In this document: piece by piece, positions 15,317-25,061 of the stretch
Numbering within the stretch: the stretch's first letter is position 1
Layout of the letters: each line of letters starts with the position of its first letter
Position numbers and translations under genes: made by a program
Source: Coriobacteriia bacterium
GTDB lineage: Bacteria; Actinomycetota; Coriobacteriia; Coriobacteriales; Atopobiaceae
Direction of reading: 5' to 3'
Assembly (NCBI GenBank): GCA_030530145.1
Contig: JAUMVN010000017.1
Location: forward strand, 1 to 51,574
DNA length: 51,574 bases
Notes under the pieces: generated by a model
Told to the model about the DNA's origin: nothing
Databases searched by the model: none
What the model saw: only the letters and a program-made list of their open reading frames with translations

Positions 15317-18271
15317 ATGGCTGACGAGAAACCCACGGCCGTAAAGCCGAAGAAGCCCATAACCCGCCGCAAGTTCGTGGCCAATACCGCCGTCTCCGCG
15401 GGCCTTCTGGGCGTCACGGCGGCGGTCAACGTGGGCACGGACATGTTCCGCTCCCTTCTTGACCACTACCTCGGCGGCCGCCCCTCCACGGTCGAGGCCG
15501 TGGCCGGCTCAGAGAACTGGGACACCAACTACTACGACGCCCAGTACCGCGGCCGCACGCAGGCCACCGCCGCCGCCAACGAGATCGTGGACCAGATCCT
15601 CGGCGAGGGCGCGGTCCTTCTCAAGAACGAGGGCAATGTCCTGCCGCTTGCGGGCGGCGCCGAGGTCACGCTGCTCGGCCGCTACGCCGCCGATCCCATC
15701 TACGGCGGCGCCGGCTCCGGCACGGTCGACGAGTCCTCCTGCGTGAACCTCCACGACGGCCTCGCCGCCGCGGGCCTTTCCATCAACGAGTCGGTCTACG
15801 AGTTCATCGCCGGCGCCTACGCCGACTACCCCAAGGCCGACATCACCATGGACAACCCCTCCACGGCCTGCTACTACATCGGCGAGATCCCCTGGTCGGC
15901 CTACCCGTCCGACGCCGCGGCGTCTCTTGCCGGCACGGTCGGCATCGTCGTCATCGGACGCGGCGGCGGCGAGGGCGGCGACCTCTCGCGCGACCTTCTC
16001 GGCGACCTGAGCTCCGGCGTCTCCACCACCTTCACCGCCAACGACGAGACGGCCAACTACGTCGAGGGCCAGCACGAGCTCGAGCTCACCGTCGAGGAGA
16101 AGTCCGTGCTCGAGGCCGCCAAGGCCAACTGCGACCGCGTCGTCGTCCTTATCAACGCCTCCACGCCCATCGAGGCCGGGCCGCTCATGGAGGGCGAGTA
16201 CGCAGCCGACGCCATTCTCTGCATCGGCTCGCTCGGCGCGACGGGCGCCACCGGCGTGGGCAAGCTGCTCACCGGCGAGTACAACCCCTCCGGCCGCACG
16301 ACCGACATCTGGGCGGCCGACTTCACCGCCGACCCGACGTTCGAGAACTTCGGCGGCAAGCGCTACACCGACGTCTCGGACTACTACACGAAGAACTTCA
16401 ACTCCACCGCCTCGGACGGCACCGCGTACTTCGTCGAGTACAAAGAGGGCGTCTACATGGGCTATCGCTACTACGAGACGGCGGACGCGGAGGCCAAGGC
16501 GGGCAACTACGCCGGCTTCGACTACGACTCGGCGGTCGTCTTCCCGTTCGGCTACGGGTTGTCGTACACGACCTTCTCGCAGACGCTCGACTCCGTCGAG
16601 GCCGATGGCGAGACGGTCAAGGTCGGCGTGACGGTGACGAACACGGGCAAGCTCGCGGGCAAGGAGGTCGTCGAGGTCTACTACTCCGCGCCCTACACCG
16701 CCGGCGGCATCGAGAAGCCCGCCGTGGTCCTGGCCGCCTTCGCGAAGACCTCTGAGCTCGCGGCCGGCGCGTCCGAGTCCCTTGAGCTCGAGTTCCCGGT
16801 GCGCCAGATGGCGTCGTGGGACTCCTCGAAGGGCTGCTACGTCCTCGACGCCGGCGACTATGCCGTGAGCCTGCGCACCGACTCGCACTCCGTGGTCGAC
16901 GAGAAGACCGTGACCCTGGCCGCCCAGGAGTACAAAACGGACGAGGTCACCGGCACCGAGCTCACGAACCAGTTCGCGGACCTGACCGAGTACATGGAGA
17001 AGAACTGCAAGGGCGAGCTTCTTTCCCGCGCCGACTTCAAGGGCACCTGGCCGAAGGCGGCCGCCGACAAGGACGCGGCCGACTGCGGCGTCGAGTTCGT
17101 CGAGTACGACTACAAGGCCCACGAGGACCCGTCGGGCGAGGCGCCGACCACGGGCGCGGACAACGGCCTGCAGCTCATCGACATGCGCGGCCTCGAGTAC
17201 GACGACGAGGCATGGGACACCCTTCTTGACCAGCTGACCGTTGAAGACATGGTGGGCATGCTCAACGACTGCGCCTACAACACGGGCGCCGTCGAGTCCA
17301 TCGGCAAGCCCGAGACGGCCGAGCCCGACGGCCCCGCCGGTTTCACGTCGCTCACCGGCCCGACCGGCAACTGCTCGTACTGCTCCGAGTTCATCATGGC
17401 GCAGACCTGGAACGTCGACCTTATGCGCCAGATGGGCGAGATGGTCGGCCAAGAAGCCCTCGCGTCCGGCTACAACGGCTGGTACGCCCCGGCGTGCAAC
17501 ACGCACCGCAGCCCGTTCGCCGGCCGCAATTTCGAGTACTACTCCGAGGACCCGCTGCTCGGCGGAAAGATCTGCTCGGCCGTCGTCTCGGGCGCCGCGA
17601 CCAACGGCTGCTACGCGATGATCAAGCACTTCGCGCTGAACGACCAGGAGTCCTACCGCGTCCAGCACGTGGCCACCTGGGCCGCCGAGCAAGCTGCGCG
17701 CGAGATCTACCTGCGGCAGTTCGAGATTCCGGTCAAGGAGGCGCGCTGCGAGCTCAAGTACATCTCCGACGACCAGGGCACCATGAGCACGCGCGAGATG
17801 AACGCCTGCACGGGCCTGATGAGCTCCTTCAACTACGTGGGCTCCGAGTGGGCGGGCGGCCGGCGGTCGCTCTGCACGAACGTGCTGCGCGACGAGTGGG
17901 GCTTCAAGGGCTGCGTGATCACCGACTTCAACCTCTACGGCTATATGGACAAGAACGCCGCGCTCGCGGGCGGCACCGACCTCGAGCTCACGTACTCGGC
18001 GATGACGGGCGACATCGCGGGCAAGAACACCGCGACGGTCGCCTCGCAGCTGCGCGAGTCTTCCCACCGCGTGCTCTATACCGTGGCCAACTCCAACGCC
18101 ATGCAGGGGATGGCCCCCGGCTCGAAGGTCGCGTACGGCGTCGCGCCGTGGCAGATGGGCGTCTGGGGCGGCAGCGCCGCGCTCGTGGCGCTCGCGGGCG
18201 TCTTCGGCTGGCGCGCCTACCGCATGAAGCAGCAGCTCAAGGACCAGGATCCGGAGCAGCCCGCCTCCTAA
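15317..18271 (+). CDS. Permuted GH3 beta-glucosidase, Tat signal, C-terminal membrane helix
   Basis: This 984-residue paralogue of the enzyme at 4335 has the same swapped order: GH3 C-terminal sandwich first (from GAVLLKNEGNVLPL), fibronectin III-like domain after FGYGLSYTTF, then the catalytic barrel with KHFALNDQE (K770-H771) and nucleophile D870 in VITDFNLY. Tat motif ITRRKFV (R17-R18) opens it and a helix near residues 945-965 followed by a basic tail closes it, giving a membrane-held extracellular enzyme. I start at ATG 15317 with AAAGGAC upstream; the reading 15254-15316 lies inside the repeat array. Unlike the first copy, no small membrane genes accompany it. Confidence 0.92.
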   Translation: MADEKPTAVKPKKPITRRKFVANTAVSAGLLGVTAAVNVGTDMFRSLLDHYLGGRPSTVEAVAGSENWDTNYYDAQYRGRTQATAAANEIVDQILGEGAVLLKNEGNVLPLAGGAEVTLLGRYAADPIYGGAGSGTVDESSCVNLHDGLAAAGLSINESVYEFIAGAYADYPKADITMDNPSTACYYIGEIPWSAYPSDAAASLAGTVGIVVIGRGGGEGGDLSRDLLGDLSSGVSTTFTANDETANYVEGQHELELTVEEKSVLEAAKANCDRVVVLINASTPIEAGPLMEGEYAADAILCIGSLGATGATGVGKLLTGEYNPSGRTTDIWAADFTADPTFENFGGKRYTDVSDYYTKNFNSTASDGTAYFVEYKEGVYMGYRYYETADAEAKAGNYAGFDYDSAVVFPFGYGLSYTTFSQTLDSVEADGETVKVGVTVTNTGKLAGKEVVEVYYSAPYTAGGIEKPAVVLAAFAKTSELAAGASESLELEFPVRQMASWDSSKGCYVLDAGDYAVSLRTDSHSVVDEKTVTLAAQEYKTDEVTGTELTNQFADLTEYMEKNCKGELLSRADFKGTWPKAAADKDAADCGVEFVEYDYKAHEDPSGEAPTTGADNGLQLIDMRGLEYDDEAWDTLLDQLTVEDMVGMLNDCAYNTGAVESIGKPETAEPDGPAGFTSLTGPTGNCSYCSEFIMAQTWNVDLMRQMGEMVGQEALASGYNGWYAPACNTHRSPFAGRNFEYYSEDPLLGGKICSAVVSGAATNGCYAMIKHFALNDQESYRVQHVATWAAEQAAREIYLRQFEIPVKEARCELKYISDDQGTMSTREMNACTGLMSSFNYVGSEWAGGRRSLCTNVLRDEWGFKGCVITDFNLYGYMDKNAALAGGTDLELTYSAMTGDIAGKNTATVASQLRESSHRVLYTVANSNAMQGMAPGSKVAYGVAPWQMGVWGGSAALVALAGVFGWRAYRMKQQLKDQDPEQPAS

Positions 18272-18273
18272 CA

Positions 18274-18382
18274 GCTTTGAGAGCTTTGGGGACGTTGGTT
18301 GTGACTCTCAAATGAGAGCTGCAACCTACGTCCCCAAATCAGTCAAATGAGGGCTGCAACCTACGTCCCCAAATCGGTCAGA
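18274..18382. repeat. TTTGGGGACGTTGGTT repeats, array 3
   Basis: One plus unit (18277-18315) is followed by two inverted units (GAGAGCTGCAACCTACGTCC then CCAAATCAGTCA; GAGGGCTGCAACCTACGTCC then CCAAATCGGTCA). It begins 3 nt after the GH3 stop and runs to the ribosome site of cutC. Confidence 0.85.
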
Positions 18383-18417
18383 ATGGAAGGGCTGGATGGT
18401 GGGCGAGAGGAGACGAC

Positions 18418-19071
18418 GTGGCCGGGACGCTTATCCGTGAGTTTTGTGCCGAGAACTTCGAGCAGGTGCCGGCCGCGGTTGCCGCGGGCGCCTCTCGCAT
18501 CGAGCTCTGTGATAACCTCGCCGTCGGCGGCACGACGCCGAGCGGCGGCGTCATTCGCGAGACGGTCGAGTACTGCCACGCGTGCGGCGTCCAGGTCATG
18601 TGCATGATCCGCCCGCGCGGCGGCTCGTTCGAGTACGACATGGTCGAGGCGCGCATCATGTCCTTCGACCTCAAGGCGGCCGCGGCCGCCGGCGTCGACG
18701 GCGTGGTCGTGGGCTGTCTGCGCGGCGGGCACATCGACCGGATCTTCGGCAAGTCGTTCGTCGACATGGCCAAGCGCGCAGGCCTGCAGGTCACGTTCCA
18801 TATGGCGTTCGACGCACTGCCCGAGGGGGACCGGCTGCCGGTCATCGACCTTCTTGCCCGATGGGGCGTCGACCGCGTACTCACCCACGGCGGGCCCGCG
18901 GGGACACCCATAGAGGAGAACATCGCGACCCTCAAGCGCTACGTCGATCACGCGGCCGGGCGGATCATCATCCTGCCTGGCGGGGGCATTACCTGGAAAA
19001 ACGCCGAGGCAGTCGCTGAGGCGCTGGGCGTCGGCGAGGTCCACGGCACCAGAATCGTTCCTCTTGCTTAA
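18418..19071 (+). CDS. cutC: CutC-family protein
   Basis: This 217-residue cytoplasmic TIM-barrel protein carries the CutC signatures: SRIELCDNLAVGGTTPS, MIRPRGGSF, GVDGVVVGCL, TFHMAFD and the final HGTRI. The family was linked to copper handling in E. coli; its biochemical role is not settled. It is slightly shorter than the E. coli protein, lacking part of the C-terminus. The start is GTG 18418 with GAGAGGAG upstream. The thioesterase gene follows 30 nt later on the same strand. Confidence 0.93.
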   Translation: MAGTLIREFCAENFEQVPAAVAAGASRIELCDNLAVGGTTPSGGVIRETVEYCHACGVQVMCMIRPRGGSFEYDMVEARIMSFDLKAAAAAGVDGVVVGCLRGGHIDRIFGKSFVDMAKRAGLQVTFHMAFDALPEGDRLPVIDLLARWGVDRVLTHGGPAGTPIEENIATLKRYVDHAAGRIIILPGGGITWKNAEAVAEALGVGEVHGTRIVPLA

Positions 19072-19101
19072 GGTGGACCCCCGATTTAAGGAGAACCCTC
19101 G

Positions 19102-19515
19102 ATGATCGACCCCGACGCTTCGCTGGAAGAAGTCCAGCGCATCTTCGCGAACGACCGCTTTGCCACCGGGGCCACCGGCTGCCGCGTGGTCGAGGCGGCT
19201 CCCGGCCATGGCGTGTGCGAGTTCGACATCGAGGAGCGTCATATCAACGAGAAGGGCGGCGTCATGGGCGGCGCGATCTTCACGCTCGCCGACTTCGCCA
19301 TCGCCGTCGCCTCGAACGTGGGGGAGGAGCCGACGGTCTCGGTCGCCTGCTCCATCCAGTTCATGAGTCCCGCGCGCGGCAAGCGTCTGATCGCGACGGC
19401 CGATGCCGACAAAAATGGTCGCAGCCTGGGCTTTTACGACTGTCTCGTGACTGATGAGCTCGGCACTCCCGTGGCCCGCGTCACTGGCACCTGCATGCAT
19501 GTTCGGTCAAAGTGA
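19102..19515 (+). CDS. PaaI-family hotdog thioesterase
   Basis: This 137-residue hotdog-fold protein has the PaaI/YdiI signature HINEKGGVMGGAIFTLADFA, where the Asn and Gly residues and the acidic residue in TLAD form the acyl-CoA site. Such enzymes hydrolyse aryl- or acyl-CoA thioesters in the cytoplasm. The start is ATG 19102 with AAGGAG upstream. It lies 30 nt after cutC, likely co-transcribed, and faces the phosphofructokinase gene across repeat element A. The substrate is not predictable. Confidence 0.92.
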   Translation: MIDPDASLEEVQRIFANDRFATGATGCRVVEAAPGHGVCEFDIEERHINEKGGVMGGAIFTLADFAIAVASNVGEEPTVSVACSIQFMSPARGKRLIATADADKNGRSLGFYDCLVTDELGTPVARVTGTCMHVRSK

Positions 19516-19535
19516 CCCTCCGTGGCGCTGATCTA

Positions 19536-19662
19536 CAACATCTCTGCGTCTTAATTCGAATTCGCTGAGTAGAAAGCCAAGAGTAGGGCCAATCAACCGG
19601 CTTTTTGCTGTCGAGAACCCCTGAGCTACTCGCTATGTTCAATTTAAGACGCAGAGATGTTG
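19536..19662. repeat. Long-hairpin element A (GAGTAG family)
   Basis: The outer arm CAACATCTCTGCGTCTTAA (from 19536) pairs perfectly with its complement ending at 19662. Inside it, after about 12 unpaired bases on each side, GAGTAG (19567-19572) pairs with CTACTC (19626-19631), leaving a 53-nt centre. It lies between two convergent genes. Related elements: 23576, 27817, 50615. Confidence 0.8.
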
Positions 19663-19728
19663 CGTTTCAGCTATTGAGGCCACGCGATCGCCCTATTGCG
19701 GGCGGCTGGCCGCGCGAATCGGAAGGGC

Positions 19729-20922
19729 TTAGAGCGCGGAGAGGTGCTCCGGAAGGGCCCCGGCGAGCGGCGCGACGTAGGCTCGGAACTCCTCGGTCAC
19801 GCTCATGCCGTCCTCGGAGATCCATTCGCGCGGCACGGCCTTGACCTGGTTGGCCACGGCGAGCACGTCGACGAGCTCGTACTCCACCGCGTAGGGCTCG
19901 TTGCCCACGCGCTTAACCGAGGACATTTTGACGGACTTGCCGGCGACCGTGGCAAGAACCCCGCGGCGCCCCAGCTCGAAGGCCTCGTCGAGGTCCACCT
20001 GGCTCGCGAGGTGGCTCGCGCAGCGCTGCAGCGTGGATAGCTCGACCGCGCGGGTTTTCACGCCGAGGCGGCCGCCGATAACGCTCGCGAGGTAGCGGCT
20101 CGGGCCCGAGAGCTGCGCCAGGTGGCCGAACTCGTCGACCTTCGTGCCGGCGGCGACGGTCTTTTCGGCAATCAGGTGCCCGTCGGCCTCGCGCAGGCCC
20201 TCGGACATGGCGACGACCACGGTGTTCTGGCGCTCGAGCAGCTCGCTCACGCGCGCGACCAGCGCGTCCTCGTCAAAGGTGATCTCGGGCAGCAGCACGA
20301 GGTCGGGGCCGGCGAGGCAGGCCGAGCCCGCGAGCCAGCCGGCGTCACGCCCCATGATCTCGACGAGCAACACGTTCTTGAGGTCGTACACGTCGGCATC
20401 GAGCATGAGCTCGGAGGTCGCCGTCGCCACGAAGCGCGCCGCGCTGCCGTAGCCCGGCGTGTGGTCGATGCCCACGAGGTCGTTGTCGATGGTCTTGGGC
20501 ACGCCGATGAAGCGGATGGGGGAGCCGGCGCGCTCGCCCCAGGCGCCCAGCTTGGCGATGGTGTCCATCGAGTCGTTGCCGCCGATATAGAGAACCGCGC
20601 CGTAGCCGCCGGCCTCGAGCTTGGCGAAGGCGTCGGCGTAGAAGGCCTCGGCGCCGTCGGCATCGAGCGCCGGCAGCTTGAAGCGGCAGCTGCCGAGCCA
20701 GCTCGAGGGGGTGCGGCGCAGCTGCTCGAGCGCGTCCGCGTCCGGAAGCGCCGCGCCCAGGTCGACCGTCTGCCCGGCAAGAAACCCCTGGATGCCGTGG
20801 CGCATGCCCACGACCTCGGCGCCCGCCTCGCGCGCGCCGGCGACGACGCCCGCCAGGCTCGAGTTGATGGCCGCCGTCGGGCCGCCGGACTGTCCTACCA
20901 GGATGCGCTTGATCTCGGGCAT
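19729..20922 (-). CDS. pfp: Pyrophosphate-dependent 6-phosphofructokinase
   Basis: This 397-residue glycolytic enzyme phosphorylates fructose 6-phosphate. The phosphate donor is read from two positions: GGNDS (114-118), where ATP enzymes have GGDGS, and PKTIDND (142-148), where ATP enzymes have PGTIDND. Asp plus Lys at these sites is the PPi-dependent pattern, making the step reversible and ATP-saving. The start is ATG 20922 (MPEIKRILVGQ) with GAGAGGAA upstream; the 15 extra codons to 20967 are unsupported. Enolase lies just upstream on the same strand but is separated by a terminator. A soluble pyrophosphatase is encoded at 43412. Confidence 0.92.
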   Translation of the reverse strand: MPEIKRILVGQSGGPTAAINSSLAGVVAGAREAGAEVVGMRHGIQGFLAGQTVDLGAALPDADALEQLRRTPSSWLGSCRFKLPALDADGAEAFYADAFAKLEAGGYGAVLYIGGNDSMDTIAKLGAWGERAGSPIRFIGVPKTIDNDLVGIDHTPGYGSAARFVATATSELMLDADVYDLKNVLLVEIMGRDAGWLAGSACLAGPDLVLLPEITFDEDALVARVSELLERQNTVVVAMSEGLREADGHLIAEKTVAAGTKVDEFGHLAQLSGPSRYLASVIGGRLGVKTRAVELSTLQRCASHLASQVDLDEAFELGRRGVLATVAGKSVKMSSVKRVGNEPYAVEYELVDVLAVANQVKAVPREWISEDGMSVTEEFRAYVAPLAGALPEHLSAL

Positions 20923-20974
20923 GGGGTTCCTCTCTCGCTGAGGTTTTGCGGGGTTCTCGCCGGGCAATCACGCA

Positions 20975-21010
20975 CAAGAATACCGCCGCCGGCACGGGGC
21001 CGACGGCGGC
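20975..21010 (-). terminator. Terminator of enolase
   Basis: On the minus strand, GCCGCCGTCGGC and GCCGGCGGCGG form a stem with one wobble pair, followed by TATTCTTGT. It lies 34 nt after the enolase stop. Confidence 0.65.
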
Positions 21011-21043
21011 AATCAAGGCAAAGGAGCTATGTCCAGTTACCTG

Positions 21044-22360
<1,317 letters not shown>

Positions 22361-22429
22361 CTAACTTGCCATCCCAGAGTATACCTAAACTAACTTTGTC
22401 GTATACCAAAGGCGGCAAATTGGCGGCAC

Positions 22430-22466
22430 AAGAAAAGGCGGCAAGAGACGCGCGCCTCTTGCCGCC
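22430..22466 (-). terminator. Terminator of the 3-hydroxyacyl-CoA dehydrogenase gene
   Basis: On the minus strand, GGCGGCAAGAG and CTCTTGCCGCC pair around a short GC loop and are followed by TTTTCTTG. It lies about 30 nt beyond the stop at 22495. Confidence 0.85.
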
Positions 22467-22494
22467 AGGTTGGCCGGGAATGGTTGCGGATGGT

Positions 22495-23427
22495 TTAGTA
22501 GAAACTCTCGCCGCGGTCGATCATGTCCTTGAGCAGTCGCGCCATGGCCTTGTAGTTGTAGGGGAGCATCATCTTCTTAAACAACGGGTTCAGCAGGCCG
22601 GGCACGCTCTGGAACTGCAGCACGATGTTGTAGGCCGTGGCGAGACCCACCGTGTCGATGATGCGGAACGGGCCCTTCGGCGCGCCGGTACCGTGCTCCC
22701 AGGCGATGTCGATGCTCTTCGGGTCCGAGACGCCGCTCGCCCACAGGTCGAGGCCGGAGAGCAAAAACGGCACGAGCATGGAGTTGAGCAGGTAGCCGTT
22801 CTTCTCCTTGCGCACGGGCAGGGCGATCATGCGGATCTGGTTGGCGAACTCGAGCATCTGGTCGAAGACGGCGGAGTCGGTGCCGGCGTGGCCCATGACC
22901 TCGGCGGTGTTGTTCTTCCAGATGGAGTTCGCGAAGTGCAGCGCCACGTACTTGGCGGGGCGCCCCGTGCACTTGGCGAACTGGCTCGGCAAGAGGGTCG
23001 AGGAGTTCGTGGCCAGCACGGTCTTCTCGGGCATAAGCGGCGCGAGCTTCTCGTAGAAGTCGACCTTGGCCTTAGGGTCCTCGGACATGGACTCGATCAC
23101 GAGGTCGGCGTCCTCCACGGCCTTGGCCATATCGAGCTCGAGGGTGAGGCCGTAATAGGCCTTCTTGACGCGGTCGCGGCAGGCGTTCGCGTCAAGAGGG
23201 GCGTCGGAGTCGGCGATGCCGGCGCACCAGGGGCCGGAGCCGTCGGCCATCTGGTCGATGGCCTCCATATAGGTGCTGAGCAGCTTGTCGATCTTCGGCT
23301 GCGTGCGGCCGATCGAGCCCTCGCTGCGCAGCCAGACGGTCACGTCGAATCCGCAGTACGCCGCCTGGAACGCGATCTGGCTGCCGAGCACGCCCCCGCC
23401 GGCAACGACGACCTTCTTGAACGCCAT
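22495..23427 (-). CDS. 3-hydroxyacyl-CoA (3-hydroxybutyryl-CoA) dehydrogenase
   Basis: This 310-residue protein has an N-terminal Rossmann domain (GGGVLGSQIA at about 11-20) and the C-terminal helical 3HCDH domain. The lines LVIESMSEDPKAKVDF, TNSSTLLPS and HFANSIWKN match the NAD binding and active-site region, where relatives have HFFNP; the Asn and nearby Glu of the catalytic dyad region are recognisable though the motif is diverged. It should reduce or oxidise a 3-hydroxyacyl-CoA, but a distinct substrate is possible because of the altered HFFNP site and because no thiolase or crotonase is next to it. The start 23427 has AGGAGG upstream. Confidence 0.85.
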   Translation of the reverse strand: MAFKKVVVAGGGVLGSQIAFQAAYCGFDVTVWLRSEGSIGRTQPKIDKLLSTYMEAIDQMADGSGPWCAGIADSDAPLDANACRDRVKKAYYGLTLELDMAKAVEDADLVIESMSEDPKAKVDFYEKLAPLMPEKTVLATNSSTLLPSQFAKCTGRPAKYVALHFANSIWKNNTAEVMGHAGTDSAVFDQMLEFANQIRMIALPVRKEKNGYLLNSMLVPFLLSGLDLWASGVSDPKSIDIAWEHGTGAPKGPFRIIDTVGLATAYNIVLQFQSVPGLLNPLFKKMMLPYNYKAMARLLKDMIDRGESFY

Positions 23428-23575
23428 GTTGGCCTCCTATTTTGAACCGGGGTCAAGTGCGTCCAGTTTGACGTATAAGAAAGCCCCCGCCCGCGGTACC
23501 GCTGAACGGTGCCGCGGGCGGGCGGGGCGCCATTTTGTGACTCTATTTGGCTCGTGGGGTGTCTCAACGGAGGTT

Positions 23576-23711
23576 CGGCCGACTTTTCCCGCTTTAAAAA
23601 TGGACTTGCCGAGTAGTAGAGGTTGAACCAGCTGCGTTTGCCAAGTTGACGAAGGTGTTCGACGGCAGAGCTACTCGGCACTTCCGATTTTAAAGCGGGA
23701 AAAGTCGGCCG
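23576..23711. repeat. Long-hairpin element B (GAGTAG family)
   Basis: The outer arm CGGCCGACTTTTCCCGCTTT plus AAAA pairs perfectly with its complement ending at 23711 (24 bp). The inner GCCGAGTAG (23608-23616) pairs with CTACTCGGC (23671-23679), with a 54-nt centre. Its outer arm sequence is unrelated to that of element A, yet the architecture is the same. Confidence 0.8.
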
Positions 23712-23747
23712 GAATGCTGCAGAGGGCCGCAAATATGTCGCTTGGGT

Positions 23748-23779
23748 ACAAAAACAAGGCCCCGTTCGGAACGGGGCCC
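23748..23779 (-). terminator. Terminator of the pantothenate operon
   Basis: On the minus strand, a perfect hairpin GGCCCCGTTC/GAACGGGGCC is followed by TTGTTTTTGT. It lies about 40 nt after the panD stop. Confidence 0.9.
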
Positions 23780-23820
23780 GCAATTGAGTTGGAAATCAAC
23801 CGGATGCGTCGACGTCATGC

Positions 23821-24213
23821 CTACGCCATGTCTTCTAGGCGGCCGTGCTTCTCGTAGCGGGTCACGCGGGCAGGGCGGTTCTTCTCGTCCACGAAGACGA
23901 CGTGGGGCTGGAACGCGCGCGCCTCGACCTCGTCCATCTGGGCGTAGCACATGATGATGACCTTGTCGCCGACCTCGACGTAGTGGGCCGCGGCGCCGTT
24001 CAGGCAGATCATGCCGCTGCCGCGCTCGCCAGCGATGACGTAGGTCTCGAGCCGGTTGCCGTTGTCGACGTCCGCGACCGTGACCTTCTCGTACTCGAGG
24101 ATGCCGGCGGCCTCCATGAGGTCCTCGTCGACAGTGATGGACCCGACGTAGTCGAGCTCCGCCTGGACGACGGTTGCGCGGTGAATCTTGCCCTTGAGCA
24201 TGTTGAGGACCAT
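23821..24213 (-). CDS. panD: Aspartate 1-decarboxylase
   Basis: This 130-residue enzyme makes beta-alanine from aspartate for pantothenate synthesis. It is made as a proenzyme that cuts itself between G24 and S25 ([10 protein letters not shown]) to create the pyruvoyl cofactor; both residues and the preceding KIHRATV strand are present at the same positions as in E. coli. Length is normal. The start is ATG 24213 with AGGAG about 11 nt upstream. It is the last gene of panB-panC-panG-panD and is followed by a strong terminator. Confidence 0.97.
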   Translation of the reverse strand: MVLNMLKGKIHRATVVQAELDYVGSITVDEDLMEAAGILEYEKVTVADVDNGNRLETYVIAGERGSGMICLNGAAAHYVEVGDKVIIMCYAQMDEVEARAFQPHVVFVDEKNRPARVTRYEKHGRLEDMA

Positions 24214-24243
24214 GTGAGGATGAACTCCTAGGTGATGGTTTAG

Positions 24244-25059
24244 CTAATTTTGGCCTGCGATAGAGTACAACACGCGCGTGAGCAGCTGATACACCTGCTT
24301 GGTATCCCCACAAAGACAGCTCAGATGCGCGTCGATGGTGGCCGCGTCGCCGCGGGCGGCGGGCCCGGTAAGGGAAGCGGCCACGCCGTCGGCCGCTATG
24401 TGCTCGGCGTTGCCGAGGAAGAGCGGCGCGAGGGCGGCCTCGGCGTCGGCGGGGGCGAAGCCGCAGGTCGCGAGCTCGGAGGCGGCCAGGTCGTAGAGGC
24501 CGACGACCAGGTTCGACGCCATGACGGCCGCGGCGTGGTAGCGCGTCTTCTGCTCTGCCGGGATGCGCGCGGTGCGGTTGCCACAGCTGGCAAGAAGGGC
24601 CTCGAGCAGCTCGACCGCCGCATCGTCGCCCTCCAGCGTGAACCAGGCGCGCTCAAGCTCCTGCCAGCAATCGAAGCGGCTGCTCACCGCGTAGAGCGGG
24701 TGGCAAGAAGCGACCGCCGCGCCGGCCTCGCGCAGCGGCGCCAGGACGTCGGAGGGGAGGGCGCCCGAGCAGTGGGCGACCACCTTGCCTGCGGCGGCTT
24801 CTCCCAAAACTGCCGCCGCCTGGGCCGCGATTTTAGGGAGCTCTACATCGGTGCAGGTCAGGAAGGTGACGTCGGAGGCGAGGACCGCGTCGGCTGCAGT
24901 TTTGAACGCGACGCCGCCGGCAAACGCCGCGGCCTCCTGGGCGTGCTCAGGTGTGCGCGAGAAAAAGCCGACAAGCTCGGCCGCCCCGTTCTCGCCCAGG
25001 TAACGGGCGAGGGAGCAGCCGACCTTGCCGGCCCCGATGAACGCGATGCGAACGGGCAC
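24244..25059 (-). CDS. panG: Rossmann/DUF2520 protein, probable ketopantoate reductase PanG
   Basis: The 271-residue protein has an N-terminal NAD(P)-binding domain (IAFIGAGKVGCSLARYL, residues 4-20) and a helical DUF2520 domain (about 130-265, with RYHAAAVMASN). The operon has panB, panC and panD but no panE. A third class of ketopantoate reductase, PanG, was described in Francisella and some Firmicutes and belongs to this family as I recall it, so this gene most likely supplies that step (ketopantoate to pantoate). I start it at GTG 25059, three bases after the panC stop; the longer frame to 25581 is panC read out of frame. An unrelated reductase is the alternative. Confidence 0.8.
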   Translation of the reverse strand: MPVRIAFIGAGKVGCSLARYLGENGAAELVGFFSRTPEHAQEAAAFAGGVAFKTAADAVLASDVTFLTCTDVELPKIAAQAAAVLGEAAAGKVVAHCSGALPSDVLAPLREAGAAVASCHPLYAVSSRFDCWQELERAWFTLEGDDAAVELLEALLASCGNRTARIPAEQKTRYHAAAVMASNLVVGLYDLAASELATCGFAPADAEAALAPLFLGNAEHIAADGVAASLTGPAARGDAATIDAHLSCLCGDTKQVYQLLTRVLYSIAGQN

Positions 25060-25061
25060 GG

